This document shows positions 25,701 through 36,848 of a DNA stretch of 64,000 nt, one piece after another. The stretch lies in NCBI RefSeq assembly GCF_964355755.1, contig NC_092671.1, forward strand, positions 5,033,001 through 5,097,000. Reading direction: 5' to 3'. Made by a program: the position numbers and the translations under genes. The notes below the pieces were generated by a model, which was not told the origin of the DNA, did not search any database, and saw only the letters and a list, made by a program, of their open reading frames with translations. Source of the DNA: Antedon mediterranea (Eukaryota > Echinodermata > Crinoidea > Comatulida > Antedonidae). The first letter of the stretch is position 1. Each line of letters opens with the position of its first letter.

Positions 25701-28700
25701 ATTTCTGAAGAAAAAAAGTTTTATAAACTAAATTTTCGATTTATAGAATTTTGTAAGCCGAACATAATACTGTATCCCAAATTAATTTTAAAAAAAAGTA
25801 AAAATAAAAAAATTAAATACACTACAGTATATAAATGTTTAAAATATGTTTAACGTACCTTAAATGCTAACCTGGACTTGGTGTGATCTGGCGCGAGTCG
25901 TAACGTTTGTTGGAAGTGTTGTATTGCTTTGTCTATTATATCTTCGTAATAAAAACACAAACCCCTAACATAGATGGCATCGGCATTCATCCCATCTCGT
26001 TGTAATAACTCACTAAAATAAAGGAAAAAATAGGACTCTTTTTTTATTTAGTTTGATTTTGGAGTTCTCATTTGAATTCTAAAAAAACACTAGTTTAAAA
26101 ATTAAACACTTCGGTGTCAATTAAGGTTTACGAAAGTTGGAAAAGCACTCGAAAAAATCCGTAAAAGCAGAGGCTGATATAACTACTTAAAAAATTGTGA
26201 AACATTCGGCGTATTTCCAAAATGTAAAAACTAATTGTAAGCAGTAGGCTGTTGAAACTAATTTTTTAAACTTGAAAAATGTTTAACTCACTTCAAGGCA
26301 ACCTGTGCTTCCCCGTAACGTTTTAATAACACTAGAGACTCCGCCCTTTGAACTTTGAACCTAGAACATGCTGGAGCCAGACTTATTGCACGTTCCATAC
26401 AAAACAAAACCTGGCAGAAAAATAGACAAATATTAATGTACGGTACATTTTATTAAGCCACATATTGATCGAGCCTAGGTCTAAGAAAATAAACTAAATT
26501 GAACAAATGTTAATCAGTGTTCAATATGTTACTAGCTCATGTACATTGCTTTAGAAATCCCTTCAGATTTAAAGTAGAAATTCTCCTTTGGGACATTTTT
26601 CTAGGCACAAAATGAACAACGCGTAAGGCCCCTTCATACTACTACTGTCGCTCTAAATGAATTAGTGGAAAAACAAGTCTTAAAGTGGTGACATCCCAGC
26701 TCATTCTCCCCACCTAAAATTTCTAATATTTATTTAATAACCACAACTTAATACGCTTATAGTCCAGGAGTATTAGACAAAAAAAGGGCCAAAGGTAGAA
26801 ATAAATATGCTAAAGCTGAATTTTTTAGGATAGGTCCCCAATGTTGTCTGGAACAACATACTAAAATTCCCCAGGTTTCCCCGTTGTGCTTCAACCTGAT
26901 TGGGCCATTTTTCAAAATGGCGGCCATCTTAACATTATTTACCATATTTTGACAACCAGTAGGTGTAAGTAAACAATTTTGGTGTCAAAATACTCAGAAG
27001 ACCAATATTTATATTCACTGTAATGGAGAAGTTTTTAAAAAAATGACCAGAAATGCCTGTTTTGACCTTTGACCATAAATTTGGATTATCTCAATATCTC
27101 ATCAACGACTGGCCGTAGAGAGTTCAAAATTGTCCCAAATTATTCAGAATGCCCAACTTTCTATTCACTCTAATGAAAGAAAAATACTAAATTCCTTTAG
27201 AAACCTTCTATTCTGACCTTTGAACTATTGACCTAAGCATATTTTGATTTTATAGACATCTTGGTGATCGATAGGAGTACATAAGCGAAATTGGTGTCAA
27301 AATACTCAGAAGACCCATATTTATATTCATTATAATGGAAAAGTTTTTTAAAAAATGACCGGAAATGCATGTTTTGAACTTTGACCCTAAATTTGGATTA
27401 TCTCAATATCTCATCAACGACTGGTCGTAGAGACTTCAAAGTTGTCCCAAATTATTCGGAATGCCCAACTTTCTATTTACTTTAATGAAAGAAAAATACC
27501 AAAAACCTTTAGAAACCTTCTAATTTGACCTTTGAACTATTGACGTAGGCATATTTATTTTTATAGACATCTTGGTGATCGATAGGATACGAAATTGGTT
27601 TCAAAATTTATAACTTTGACCCTAAATTTGGGTTATCTCAATACCGCATCAACTACTGGCCGTAGAGACTTCAAATTTCCTAAATTAAGCAGTGTGCCCA
27701 ACTCTCTATTCACTGTAGTTAAAGAAAAATACTAAAAGCCTTTAGAAACCACCTATTTTGCCATTTGAACTATTGATCTGGCCAATACAATATTTTATAT
27801 CATAATTATATAGAAATCTTGGTGATCGATAGGAATACATAAGCGAATAATTTGTTGTCAAAATATTCCAAAACACCCATGCTTTTTTTACCTTTGACTT
27901 TAATCACTACATTATAATTTAATAATTTAAGTCCCAAATAGCATGATGGACATATCATACCATTCATCATGCCATGAGATGTCAAATTTATCTTAAACAG
28001 CCTAGAAAAAATGTCCAATGGACGAATAATAATATTCATCAATATAGATATGAGGCCATAATTTCAGGTATCAAAGGGTCACAATGTGTCATTTGACAAA
28101 TCACCTAAAAAATAAAATACAATATGAAACTCTTACAATTCTATCAAGATGGATTATAAAGAAATTGTCACTGTAAAGTTGTTATGGTCTTCAACAGATT
28201 TTCATGCCCTTATTTTATTAACCATCATATAGTCCTGAAGTATTTTCGATTTTTAGAAAATGTTCACATCTTAAAGATAAATACAATAATTCTTTTAAAA
28301 TTAAATTGCATCATATCAGATAAGAATCGGAGGTATGACTAGAGCCTAAAATGAGACTTAGACTAATAATAACTGATAAATGGTTGGGTGGGTGACTACA
28401 GTATGTACAGTGTGCAGTTTTAGACAATTTAAAAAATGTTATAAGATAAATTATGTACTCCAGACCTATATACACAAAGAAATGTAATAGTGCAGCTCAA
28501 TTGAAAAAAAAAACAATTTTACCAATAAGTGTGTGTCAAATCAACCAGTAGTGGTCTCTGCTATATATTAAATGGCACTGCCGAAGAGGAAACATTTCAG
28601 AATTGGTGTAGCTCCAAAGTTTAAACATGGACATTAGCCATAGAGAAGGCGTGGCATTTTTTGGAGGACTAATTTCTAACCTTAATATTTCAAGAATAAA

Positions 28701-31700
28701 TCAATAATAAAATTTGTTTGGTTACTAATGAATAAAAGAAGTGAAAACAGGCTAAAGCCCAAACAGACAGTAAAATGTATCATATATATATAGTTTAAAA
28801 TTGGGGCTTGGTTTGTCTGTTTAGCATCTGAGCAATTTGGAATGAATTTTACCTCTCATGGCAATGGCCATACTGATGAATTGTTAGATTCTGTCTATCT
28901 TTATGTCAACTTAAATTTAACTTTTTGCATCTAAGCCCTCCCTCTGGAGCACGGGCTATTGTCGGTTTATACAGGTAAGCTAGGCACGAAATAAGACTAA
29001 TTCTCATTAAAATGTAATGATTAAGGTCAAAGGTCAAAACACTTTCAATCGCATTTAGTACATTAATTTCTATAAGAGTAAACAGAAACATGGGTGTTTT
29101 GGAATATTTGACACCAAATTCCCTTATGTATTCCTATCGATCACCAAGATTTCTATACAATTTTGGTATAAAATATGACCAGATCAAGGGTTCAAAGGTC
29201 AAAATAGAAGGTTTCTAAAGGAATTTGGTATTTTTCTTTCATTAAAGTGAATAGAAAGTTAGGCATTCCGCATAATTTGGGACAACTTTGAAGTCTCTAC
29301 GGCCAGTCGTTGATGAGATATTGAGATAATCCAAATTTAGGGTCAAAGTTCAAAACATGCATTTCCGGTCATTTAAAAAAAAAACAATTTCGCTTGTGTA
29401 CTCCTATCGATCACCAAAATGTCTATAAAATTAAAATATGTCTAGGTCAATAGTTCAAAGGTCAAAATAGAAGTTTTCTAAAGGAATTTGGTATTTTTCT
29501 TTCATTAAAGTGAATAGAAAGTTGGGCATTCTGAATAATTTGGGACAACTTTGAAGTCTCTACGGCCAGTCGTTGATGAGATATTGAGATAATCCAAATT
29601 TAGGGTCAAAGGTCAAAACAGGCATTTCTGACCATTTTTTGTTAAACTTTTTTATTACAGTGAATATAAATATGGGTTTTCTGAGTGTTTTGACACCAAG
29701 ATTGTTTACTTACACCTACTGGTTGTCAGCATATGGTAAATAATTTTAAAATGGCCGCCATTTTGAAAAATGGCCCAATCGGGTTGAAGCACAACGGGGA
29801 AACCCGGGGACTTTTAGTATGTTGGTTCAGACAACATTAGGGACCTATCCTGAAAAATTCAGCTTTAGCATATTTATTTCTACCTCAAAGTCTAATACTC
29901 CTGGACTATTAGTCAAATTTTGTAACAAACCAAAGAATTGTTAACTAAAGCTTGGTTTCCACTAGGACACAACACAAGGACGTAAGCACAACGCAAGTAA
30001 TTTCACCAATTGCAACGCAATGGATGATGATTTATGGCATCATGATTGGTCAAATTCCTTGCATAGTGTCTTAGTGGGAACCTAGCTTAAATAATAATCC
30101 TAAAATAAAGCTTTACTTATAATATTAAATACCTTTCTAAAGTCTTCTTTTTCATATGCCTTCTTGCCTTCTGATATAAACTTAAAACAAGCTCTAGCCG
30201 TCACAAGCTGAAAATAAAAATAAAATAAATAACATAAACACTAAACTGATATTTTCTTGTACCCTTAATATAATAGAATATTTACTGTTAATTGTTTGTT
30301 CCAATTGGTGTTATCTTAGTAAAGTTCGATTTGCTTTATGCCGTGTGCTTCCAACATGATATTGTAGTTTAAAACAATTCTCGACTTTACTTCATTTTGG
30401 AATCGCACGGTGTACCGCATCACAGTACTTTACATCACAGTACTTTGCATCACAGTACTTTACTGGTGTTTATACACAAGGCAACCCTTTAAACAATATC
30501 ATTCATTAAAAAATGTATTCTCTTTAGGAGGACTATGTTTGATAAATGGCCAAATTGTTGCTGTGGAATGGTTTTTTGTTAAAAATCCATGCTTACCTCA
30601 TTTTTTGCTTGTTTGTTATTTGAATCTAACCTCATGACCTCCTCTAGCGATCGTATTGAGCCATCAACCTCGCCCAATGCTAGGTGACACTTGGCTTCTC
30701 GCAAATGACCCTAATTTAAGGAATACAAACTTATCACATTTAGAAAAGCCCCTTTAAATCCCATAAAAGTAAAATGTAGAGTTACATTTGCAATGATAAG
30801 CAATACTCCTCCTCTAATACTGTACTTTAAAATCATGGACTATTGAAATCGACCAGAGATTTTTCGCTGTTTTTAATGCAAATGTACCCTTACAATATTA
30901 AAAACTTATTTTTATTATTGATAGTTGAACTCATTAATACGACGTAATATGGAAAAAATCAATATTAATCACTCAACTTCCTTGAACTATGGGAAATTCC
31001 TGGATTGACTTCATAATTTGTAAGACAATGTAATATTAAGCACCTTTAAAAAACTAGGATCCAATCTAACTGCAGTCCTTGCGTCTTCCAACCCGTCTTT
31101 AAATTTATCCAGCATAATATAACAAGCAGCTCTGTTTCCATAGTAACTGGCACATTTCGGACACAAATCTAAAATGTAAATATGCAATGACTGCTATTAC
31201 GTATTGGTAAAGAGAATTCATTATTGAATATTAAATTTGGTAAGAAATTGTAGATAAATTAGGGATATGAATATGAATTGACAAGTTTTGTTTTTCTTGG
31301 ACTGAAGAATTGATTGTGGTGAGTGGATTTTTTTTTTTAGTAATTGAACACCTTACTGATAGCTTCTGTGTAAAGGTCTATTGCCTTTAAATATTCTTTC
31401 TGAACATAAAATGAGTTTCCCTCTTTCTTCATATCTTCAGCTTTTCTATAAAAAAAAATCAGAATGAAATAAATTAAGTTTGTCAAGTATTTTATTTTAT
31501 TTTTTTGTTATTAACCTGTGGAATACAAAGTAGGGTTTACTCGGCATGCGGAAATTACTCTGACCATAAATCTATTTTTACAGGTCCACGTTCTGACCAT
31601 TAATCCTATTTGATTTTAAATAAAAACACTGAATGAGGGTACTATCAGTACATGAATAGATTATAATTAATACAACTACACACACATTCACAACACAACC

Positions 31701-32166
31701 TAGGCAAACACCGGTTGAATTAAAGTCAACAAAATTTACAATGAATATTAATAATACCGAATAACACACATAGCCCTATATAAATGTATTATCCTTGGTT
31801 ATTGATCGGTTATCATCCAATGTGAGTCACTTAATGTGTTTCTTATATTTTCTATTTTTGAGTATTTTAGGCATTTTTTTACGATTCATTAGGCTTACTC
31901 ATTCAATGAGTCCCGTCTACTTTCTATATAGCCTCGATATTTTGACAACGAAATTTGGAATCTTCCAGAAGGTACGTCTTTTGTTACATAAAAAAAACCA
32001 CACATATTCTGAATTTTAAAATAATTTTTGAAACCTACTCTTCGGGGGTTCTTTCGTCTTCTTCTTCTTGTTCTTCTTCCATTGGTTCTTCTTCATTTTC
32101 TTCCATTTCAATGGTGATCTCTTCGGTCGTTTCTTCAATTTCTACCTCCTTGTCCATCGTCGCCAT
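19762..32166 (-). CDS. DNAJC7: DNAJC7 (TPR2) co-chaperone, complete, 13 coding exons
   Basis: Exons in transcript order: 32166-32039, 31445-31357, 31168-31044, 30710-30597, 30207-30133, 26410-26292, 26012-25859, 25704-25540, 24315-24224, 23431-23358, 20771-20625, 20401-20249, 19871-19762. They sum to 1545 nt, 514 codons plus stop, with every phase consistent. An acidic N-terminus is followed by tandem TPR repeats (for example [34 protein letters not shown]). A J domain starts near residue 398 ([10 protein letters not shown]) with the HPD motif at 426-428. The tail has a His cluster (HSHHHHGH) and ends FQFG, as I recall for human DNAJC7 (494 aa). The TPRs bind Hsp70 and Hsp90 and the J domain stimulates Hsp70 ATPase, so it passes clients between them in the cytosol. 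Start chosen at MATMDKE; a second in-frame ATG lies three codons on. HPD is intact. Confidence 0.95.
19990..20050 (-). repeat. tRNA-like remnant (SINE head) in a DNAJC7 intron
   Basis: On the minus strand, AGTGGTCTAGTGGTATGAC resembles an A box and ATGGGTTCGTATC a B box, about 30 bp apart. There is no complete cloverleaf. It lies in the last DNAJC7 intron (20248-19872). Confidence 0.4.
20980..21190. repeat. 65-bp tandem repeat, about three units
   Basis: TTGACTCTATATTGGTCATT starts at 20980, 21045 and 21110, with a fourth partial unit at 21175. Each unit also contains GTGTCCCCTTAATAGTGGTG. It is internal to the AGAACCCC element in DNAJC7 intron 10. Confidence 0.9.
21248..22946. mobile_element. 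Non-autonomous hAT-type transposon with exact 8-bp target duplication
   Basis: The element begins AGGCCTCGAATTT and ends AAATTCGAGGCCT, a perfect 13-bp terminal inverted repeat. It is flanked on both sides by GAGGGTTC (21240-21247 and 22947-22954). An 8-bp duplication is diagnostic of the hAT superfamily. Its 1.7 kb is far richer in GC and CpG than the surroundings near the left end. GTGCCC and CTTGGTGCCC words recur subterminally. No transposase-length ORF is present, so it needs a partner in trans. It lies in DNAJC7 intron 10. Confidence 0.88.
23493..24166. mobile_element. TA-flanked inverted-repeat element (GGGTATAAGCCCA repeats)
   Basis: The left end ACCGTACTGATGCGGGTATA faces TACCCGCGTCAGTACGGT at the right, each next to TA. 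The subterminal module GGGTATAAGCCCACCC is repeated in both orientations. A 160-codon open frame inside has no recognisable domain and crosses the terminal repeat, so I do not call it a gene. It lies in DNAJC7 intron 9 (24223-23432). A decayed relative (GGTTATAAGCCCGCCC) sits at about 20095-20190. Confidence 0.75.
24500..24770. repeat. Imperfect ~25-30 bp minisatellite
   Basis: The words TCTATAGCAAGAAGAT and TATCAAAGTGTCTATAGC recur roughly ten times with variable spacing inside DNAJC7 intron 8. Confidence 0.7.
24899..25451. mobile_element. TA-flanked MITE with CCGGAG palindromes
   Basis: CCCCTTTCACACCAAAACTC at the left faces GGTGTGAAAGGGG at the right; TA dinucleotides at 24897-24898 and 25452-25453 are the presumed target duplication. 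The subterminal CTCCGGAGTGTCTCCGGAG words form further small hairpins. The 553-bp body has no plausible protein. It lies in DNAJC7 intron 8, between exons 25704-25540 and 24315-24224. Confidence 0.8.
26758..29909. mobile_element. 3.2-kb foldback element with ~1-kb arms
   Basis: The left arm (26758 to about 27915) and right arm (about 29010 to 29909) are inverted copies. ATAGTCCAGGAGTATTAGAC at the left matches GTCTAATACTCCTGGACTAT at the right, and ATGGCGGCCAT-type words, GTTGTGCTTCAACC and GATAATCCAAATTT match inward. Each arm is itself built of ~270-280 bp direct repeats (about three on the left, fewer on the right) with TCATCAACGACTGGCCGTAG. The central ~1.1 kb is non-coding. It occupies most of DNAJC7 intron 5. 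Confidence 0.85.
29945..30089. mobile_element. Small MITE (TAAAGCTTGGTTTCCACTAG ends)
   Basis: TAAAGCTTGGTTTCCACTAG at the left and TTAGTGGGAACCTAGCTTA at the right form an imperfect terminal inverted repeat around 145 bp. It sits just beyond the large foldback element and close to DNAJC7 exon 30207-30133. Confidence 0.7.
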
Positions 32167-33720
32167 GTTTACTCTCTCTGCGCCGAATAATTTCCTCAAC
32201 CGTGGAAGAGGGCAGTGTCGCTATTTTTTTTCTTCACACAACACGACACGTACGTACGTACACACACACACACAAACAAGAAGAAGTACGATTTTATTAC
32301 GGTGAGAAAATCCACCACAAACTTTATTTTATAAATGATTTAATTTGTATTAGACACTAAATATATAATCTGAAATTTCTAAGTTTAGTCTTGCCTACTC
32401 ACTTAAATAGAATTAAAAAAAATTAAAATGGTAAATTAATGTAGGCTATAAAAGGGGATCTAGCCTAAAGACAGGCTAGCTAGGCCTAGGCTAGACCTTC
32501 CTTAACTACTCCTAGCTAGGATAGGCCTAGTAGTAGTAGTCTAGGTAGCTCTAGTAGTAGTAGGGGGATAAGGGGATATGACCGGTTGGGCCGCCGACAA
32601 GTTGAGCCGCCGGTGATTTCTATGAAACGCCCAGTGCATGCGTCTTTTACGACATTTCGCGTAGTGATTAGGATGGTGTCCAGAGTACAAGTTCATGGTC
32701 TTGGTTTATTGTGTCATGAAAATAAATAATATATAATTACATATAGGCCTATTACAATTAACACAGCAAGCAAAGGAAAGTAGTAATTAATAACTAATAT
32801 TTAATAATTTAATTGTTTTTAATCTTTCGAGGAAAGAATTCAGTGCACTCATAATTTTTCTCGCGTGTAGGAGGCCTACCACGTAAAGTCACGTTGTCTC
32901 TCAGGACTAATTACTAATACTTAGAGTATTAACATTTGTTCGAATGAGGTTAAATACATATTGTTTTTTATTTACTAATCTTTTAATATCATATTTTATT
33001 GAATTTTAAAATGTTAATACACAAAATATTTTACTAAAAAACGTGATTTTATGTAATTATTTTACCGAAAAATGGAGTAGGCCTAGCCTAGTTCATACAA
33101 ACAACTGCCGACTGAATGAGGGGCAACATGTTTACATCATTTTTGGCTAAAAACATCACTGTATTTTGGAATCTACAAGCCAGATTTTCATAATTATTTC
33201 TTTAATTATAATATTTAATAATATACTGTATATACTAAAAACCATGATATATAAACGTTTGAATGTACATCGTTATCCCTAACATAAATTGACCGAGCAC
33301 CGGCGAAAGTTAGCATTTGGCGTTCCATAGAAAATAAAGTTTTTCTGGCGGCGGCTCAACTTGTCGGCGGCTCAACTTGGCCTAATCCGTAGTAGGCCGG
33401 GCCGCGCCTGCTGCTGCTGGGTGGGCACTGGGTTGACCTGGCCCTCAACTCCACACCATAGCCCAACAAACAAGAAATTGAAATCATTGAGATGAGAGTG
33501 CTAGCCTTGATGTTAATTATTTTTTAAATACAGTATTAAAATATCCATCATAAAATGCTTCTAAAGATCTAATATTTTAATAATGTAATTTTAGTTAGCT
33601 TTTATTCAATCAATTATTGTTGATATTAAATTTAACCAAATAAAGCTTTTTTTTACACTACAGTACAGGTAGAGAATAAGATTTTCAACAAAAAGCCATC
33701 AATAACAACGAAACAAAAAC
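32167..33720. promoter_or_regulatory. Divergent promoter interval shared by DNAJC7 and YJU2
   Basis: The two start codons face away from each other 1.55 kb apart, so the interval must hold both 5' UTRs and promoters. I see no convincing TATA box. AGGCCTAG and CTAGTAGTAG words cluster at 32460-32570. A ~0.8-kb inverted-repeat element (32585-33381) fills half the interval. Transcription start positions cannot be read from the sequence. Confidence 0.45.
32585..33381. mobile_element. Inverted-repeat element with GTTGAGCCGCC ends
   Basis: The left end GCCGCCGACAAGTTGAGCCG and the right end GGCGGCTCAACTTGTCGGCG are complementary. The right end carries the CGGCTCAACTTG module twice. The interior words TTTCTATGAAACGCC and GGCGTTCCATAGAAA are also complementary, so the arm is about 50 bp. 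No ORF. Confidence 0.75.
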
Positions 33721-36139
33721 ATGTCTGAAAGAAAAGTGTTAAATGTAAGTATATTCATTCTTTTTTAAAGAAGGTATTTCAGAAAAAAACTGATTGTAAA
33801 AATTATCATCTAAAACATATCATGACCATTCAATTATTAATGATGATTTTTTTATTTTAGAAATACTATCCGCCTGATTTTGATCCGTCAAAAATACCAA
33901 AAGTTAAAGCTGAAAAAAACAAGAAGTTTGTTGTCCGTCTCATGGCTCCATGTCACATGAGGTGTGTAAAGGCTATTTTTTTATTTTTACATTAATATTC
34001 CATAAACATTATCATTATTATTAATAATCTTGAAATCCACAGGGCTTCGTTTCAAGATAGTATTGGTTTCTTTTTGAGATAAACCGAATTTAAATGTCAA
34101 AGGAATAGAAATGTATGATTGTGTATCATACAGTGTCAATAACCCTCAACATATTTATTCTACAATTTATTGTTTTCCAAATGGTACTTTTATTGCATCT
34201 TGTATCTTCTTCTTGTCTGCTTTCTTGGAAAAAAATCACATTATTTAGTTTGCAAAAAGAATCTTGAAGAAAAGTCATCGCGAAGAGAGTCTTAAAAAAA
34301 AAAGCAGCTCATGGTATATAATTATCTGAATTGTCATTTTGACACAGATGTAAAACATGTGGTGAATATATCTACCAAGGAAAGAAGTTCAATGCAAGGA
34401 AAGAAGATGTTTTGGATATGAACTATCTAGGACTTAGAATGTACAGATTCTACATCAAATGTCCTAAATGTGTAGCTGAAATCTCATTCAGAGTAAGTAC
34501 AATTTAGTACATTTATATTATAATGTAAAAATGTGGTTGAGGCAGACAATGAAAATCAAAGGCAAGCAATTTGAGTATTGCCATCTAATGTTTGCCAAAT
34601 GTTGTAGCCTGGGATTATTACTTATATTCTTACCTATTAAGAAATGTTTAATTCTATTGAATCTATAACCTATTCAAAGTTTTAAATTCTTTCAGACAGA
34701 CCCTGAAAGTCAGGACTATGTCGTAGAAGCAGGGGCAACCAGGAATTTTGAGGCTGTGAAATTATTGGATGAAGAGGAAAAGAGAATAAAGAAACAACGG
34801 GAAGATGAAGAAGCAAACAATCCAATGAAGGTGCTAGAGAACCGAACCAAAGACTCCAAACAAGAGATGGACATTATGGAAAATATAGAAGAACTGCGAG
34901 AACTGAACACGAGACAAGCGGATGTTGATCACATCGGAATCATAAAGGAAAAGGAGGAAGAAATGAGGAAACGACAGGAGGAAGAGGACGAAGCTGAGAT
35001 TAGGTTTGTACATTTGTCGTACAGTTTGAAGTTAATACATAATTCGTTTTCCATTATTTTAAAACTAGCCTGTTTCATAATAGCAACTTTTTGTTATCAT
35101 GCAGCGACAGGTGAATACGTAGCTGTTGAGTCAAAAAGTCAATCTCCACATATGTAGGATGACTTTTAGACTCATTAAACATATTTGCAACCAGTTCAGA
35201 CTTTATTTTCTAGTTATCAGACTTTTTGGAAGTCTCTACTTTCAATGCCTATTTAATTATAATTTCAGGAAAATCTTTGGAAAATCATCAGAAATAATAA
35301 TGAAACGTCTAGATGATAGTGGAAGTGAAGAAGACGAAGAGAAACCATTGTTTCAGACTAAATTAACTAAAGGCAAAAGACCAACAGATTTTATTCATGA
35401 GGTAATTGTTCTTACAAACTTAAATTTAGAGAGTTAAGAGAACTACACACATCTATCTGGTTATGCCAGAATCACGATAAGAAAAGCGCATTTTGAACTT
35501 AAGCTCTGTCTACACTATCAAACTAGTTTGACAAAAAAGTGGAATGTGCCCAAATATGGTAGTGATATGGTCAATTTTTCTTTACAGGATGTAGAGGCTG
35601 TATCGAGTCAAAAGAAGCAGAAAGTCTGGGACCGGAGTGTAGGCCAGTTAAAGTCTTCATTATCATCTCTAGTCAAGACCAAGAAGGCACCAAAACACAA
35701 AGATTCTGTCACACCCATAATCAAAACCAAAAGAAATCTTTCTGAAACAAGTTTGATTAATGATGAAGAAAAAGTAGTGGAAACAAAAGCTGTAGAGGGC
35801 AGTAGTAGGACTGTTGAGCCTTCATCAGTTAACAGTAACCAAAATACTGTTCAGCCTTCATCAGTTACCGGTAAACAAAATACTGTTGATGCTTCATCAG
35901 CTAACAGTAAACAAAATACTGTTGACCCTTCGTCGTCTGGTGACGTTGAAAGTGATCTTACTATTGGTCAACAGTCAACAGAAGAGACAAGCGGTATTTC
36001 AAGTTTACCGGTCATGGCACATATCAAAGAGGGTATGGTAAAAAAAAAGGAATTAAAGGTCAAATCTTGTGGCCTTGGACTTGACCTCCTAGGAGGGTAC
36101 TCGGACAGTGATGATTCAAATTCTGATGTATCTGAATGA
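33721..36139 (+). CDS. YJU2: YJU2 / CCDC94 spliceosome factor, complete, six coding exons
   Basis: Exons 33721-33744, 33861-33961, 34348-34492, 34696-35003, 35269-35401 and 35588-36139 join to 420 codons plus stop. The start is [20 protein letters not shown], as I recall for human CCDC94. Four cysteines in CKTC (43-46) and CPKC (80-83) form the zinc site of the CWC16 family. [18 protein letters not shown] and [15 protein letters not shown] are conserved. A Glu/Lys-rich helical stretch follows. The C-terminus [17 protein letters not shown] matches the conserved acidic end. Yju2 joins the spliceosome at the catalytic activation step and helps dock the branch helix for step one. The protein is about 100 residues longer than human (323), largely from a Ser/Thr/Asn-rich region with a 12-residue repeat in exon 6. 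It is convergent with MRPL21. Confidence 0.95.
35500..35575. mobile_element. Half copy of MITE family A beside a YJU2 splice acceptor
   Basis: AAGCTCTGTCTACACTATCA, AACTAGTTTGACAAAAAAGT and GCCCAAATATGGTAGTGATA match the left half of the family. The right half is absent. The fragment runs to within about 12 bp of the acceptor of YJU2 exon 6 (35588). Confidence 0.8.
35816..35935 (+). repeat. 36-bp coding minisatellite in YJU2 exon 6
   Basis: Three 12-codon units of the form (E/Q/D)(P/A)SS(V/A)(N/T)(S/G)(N/K)QNTV are followed by a partial fourth. The unit length is a multiple of three, so it changes protein length without breaking the frame. Confidence 0.9.
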
Positions 36140-36848
36140 GGTGGGTTTTTATTATAACCTGCAAAAAAATTATTGTTTGCGAGATCATTTATGGTACATA
36201 ATGCATCAAATTGTAAAAGATGCTTGCCACTCCCAGTGTCCCTGGTTCAAATCCTGTAAGATGTCAGAAGTCCAGGAAACTTCCAAAGATTCAATAAGAC
36301 AGGGTGTGATATAAATAACTATTGGCAACATGGCTAAATAAAGAAGACAGAATACAGTAGAATTCATATTGATGACACCTTCAGTACCAAACAAAGTTTC
36401 TTCTTAACAGTGGTTGGCAAAGAAACCACATAGTATTTATCTTTACATTAAATGTAGTGACCTTAAATGTAGTGACCTTAAATTAGATCTAAAAGGGTTC
36501 TACTTTATAGCTAAATAAAAACAACAGATCCAGCATACTTTTATATCATGATTTTATTGATAATACAGGTAATTGACAATAAATTCTGTTTATATTGTAC
36601 AGTGTAAAATAATTCAAATGTGTTTTTAATTAATGAAATTCAGAACATCCAACATATTCATTTGCCTTATATGGATGCAGGTCTGATGATTATGAAGATT
36701 TGGTAAAAAAAAATTTTATATGCGATCTGATACTGCGGTTCTAAAAAAAATCCCTATAAACAAGCTATGAACATTTCAACGTTTTGTTTGTAAAACAGTG
36801 ATTTGAAACATATTATTTAACAAATTTTATTGAGTGGTGAGGCGATGT
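36140..36848. other. Convergent 3' ends of YJU2 and MRPL21
   Basis: No gene is seen. For YJU2 an AATAAA at 36337-36342 is a candidate poly(A) signal. For MRPL21 (minus strand) AATAAA is at 36826-36831. A short AGTGACCTTAAAT duplication is near 36455-36483. Confidence 0.55.
36826..36831 (-). promoter_or_regulatory. Candidate poly(A) signal AATAAA of MRPL21
   Basis: TTTATT on the plus strand reads AATAAA on the minus strand, 18 bp after the MRPL21 stop codon (36849-36851). Confidence 0.55.

Noticed and set aside
34716-34910. Antisense Ser/Phe-rich ORF in YJU2
   Set aside because: Shadow of the Glu/Lys-rich YJU2 exon 4.
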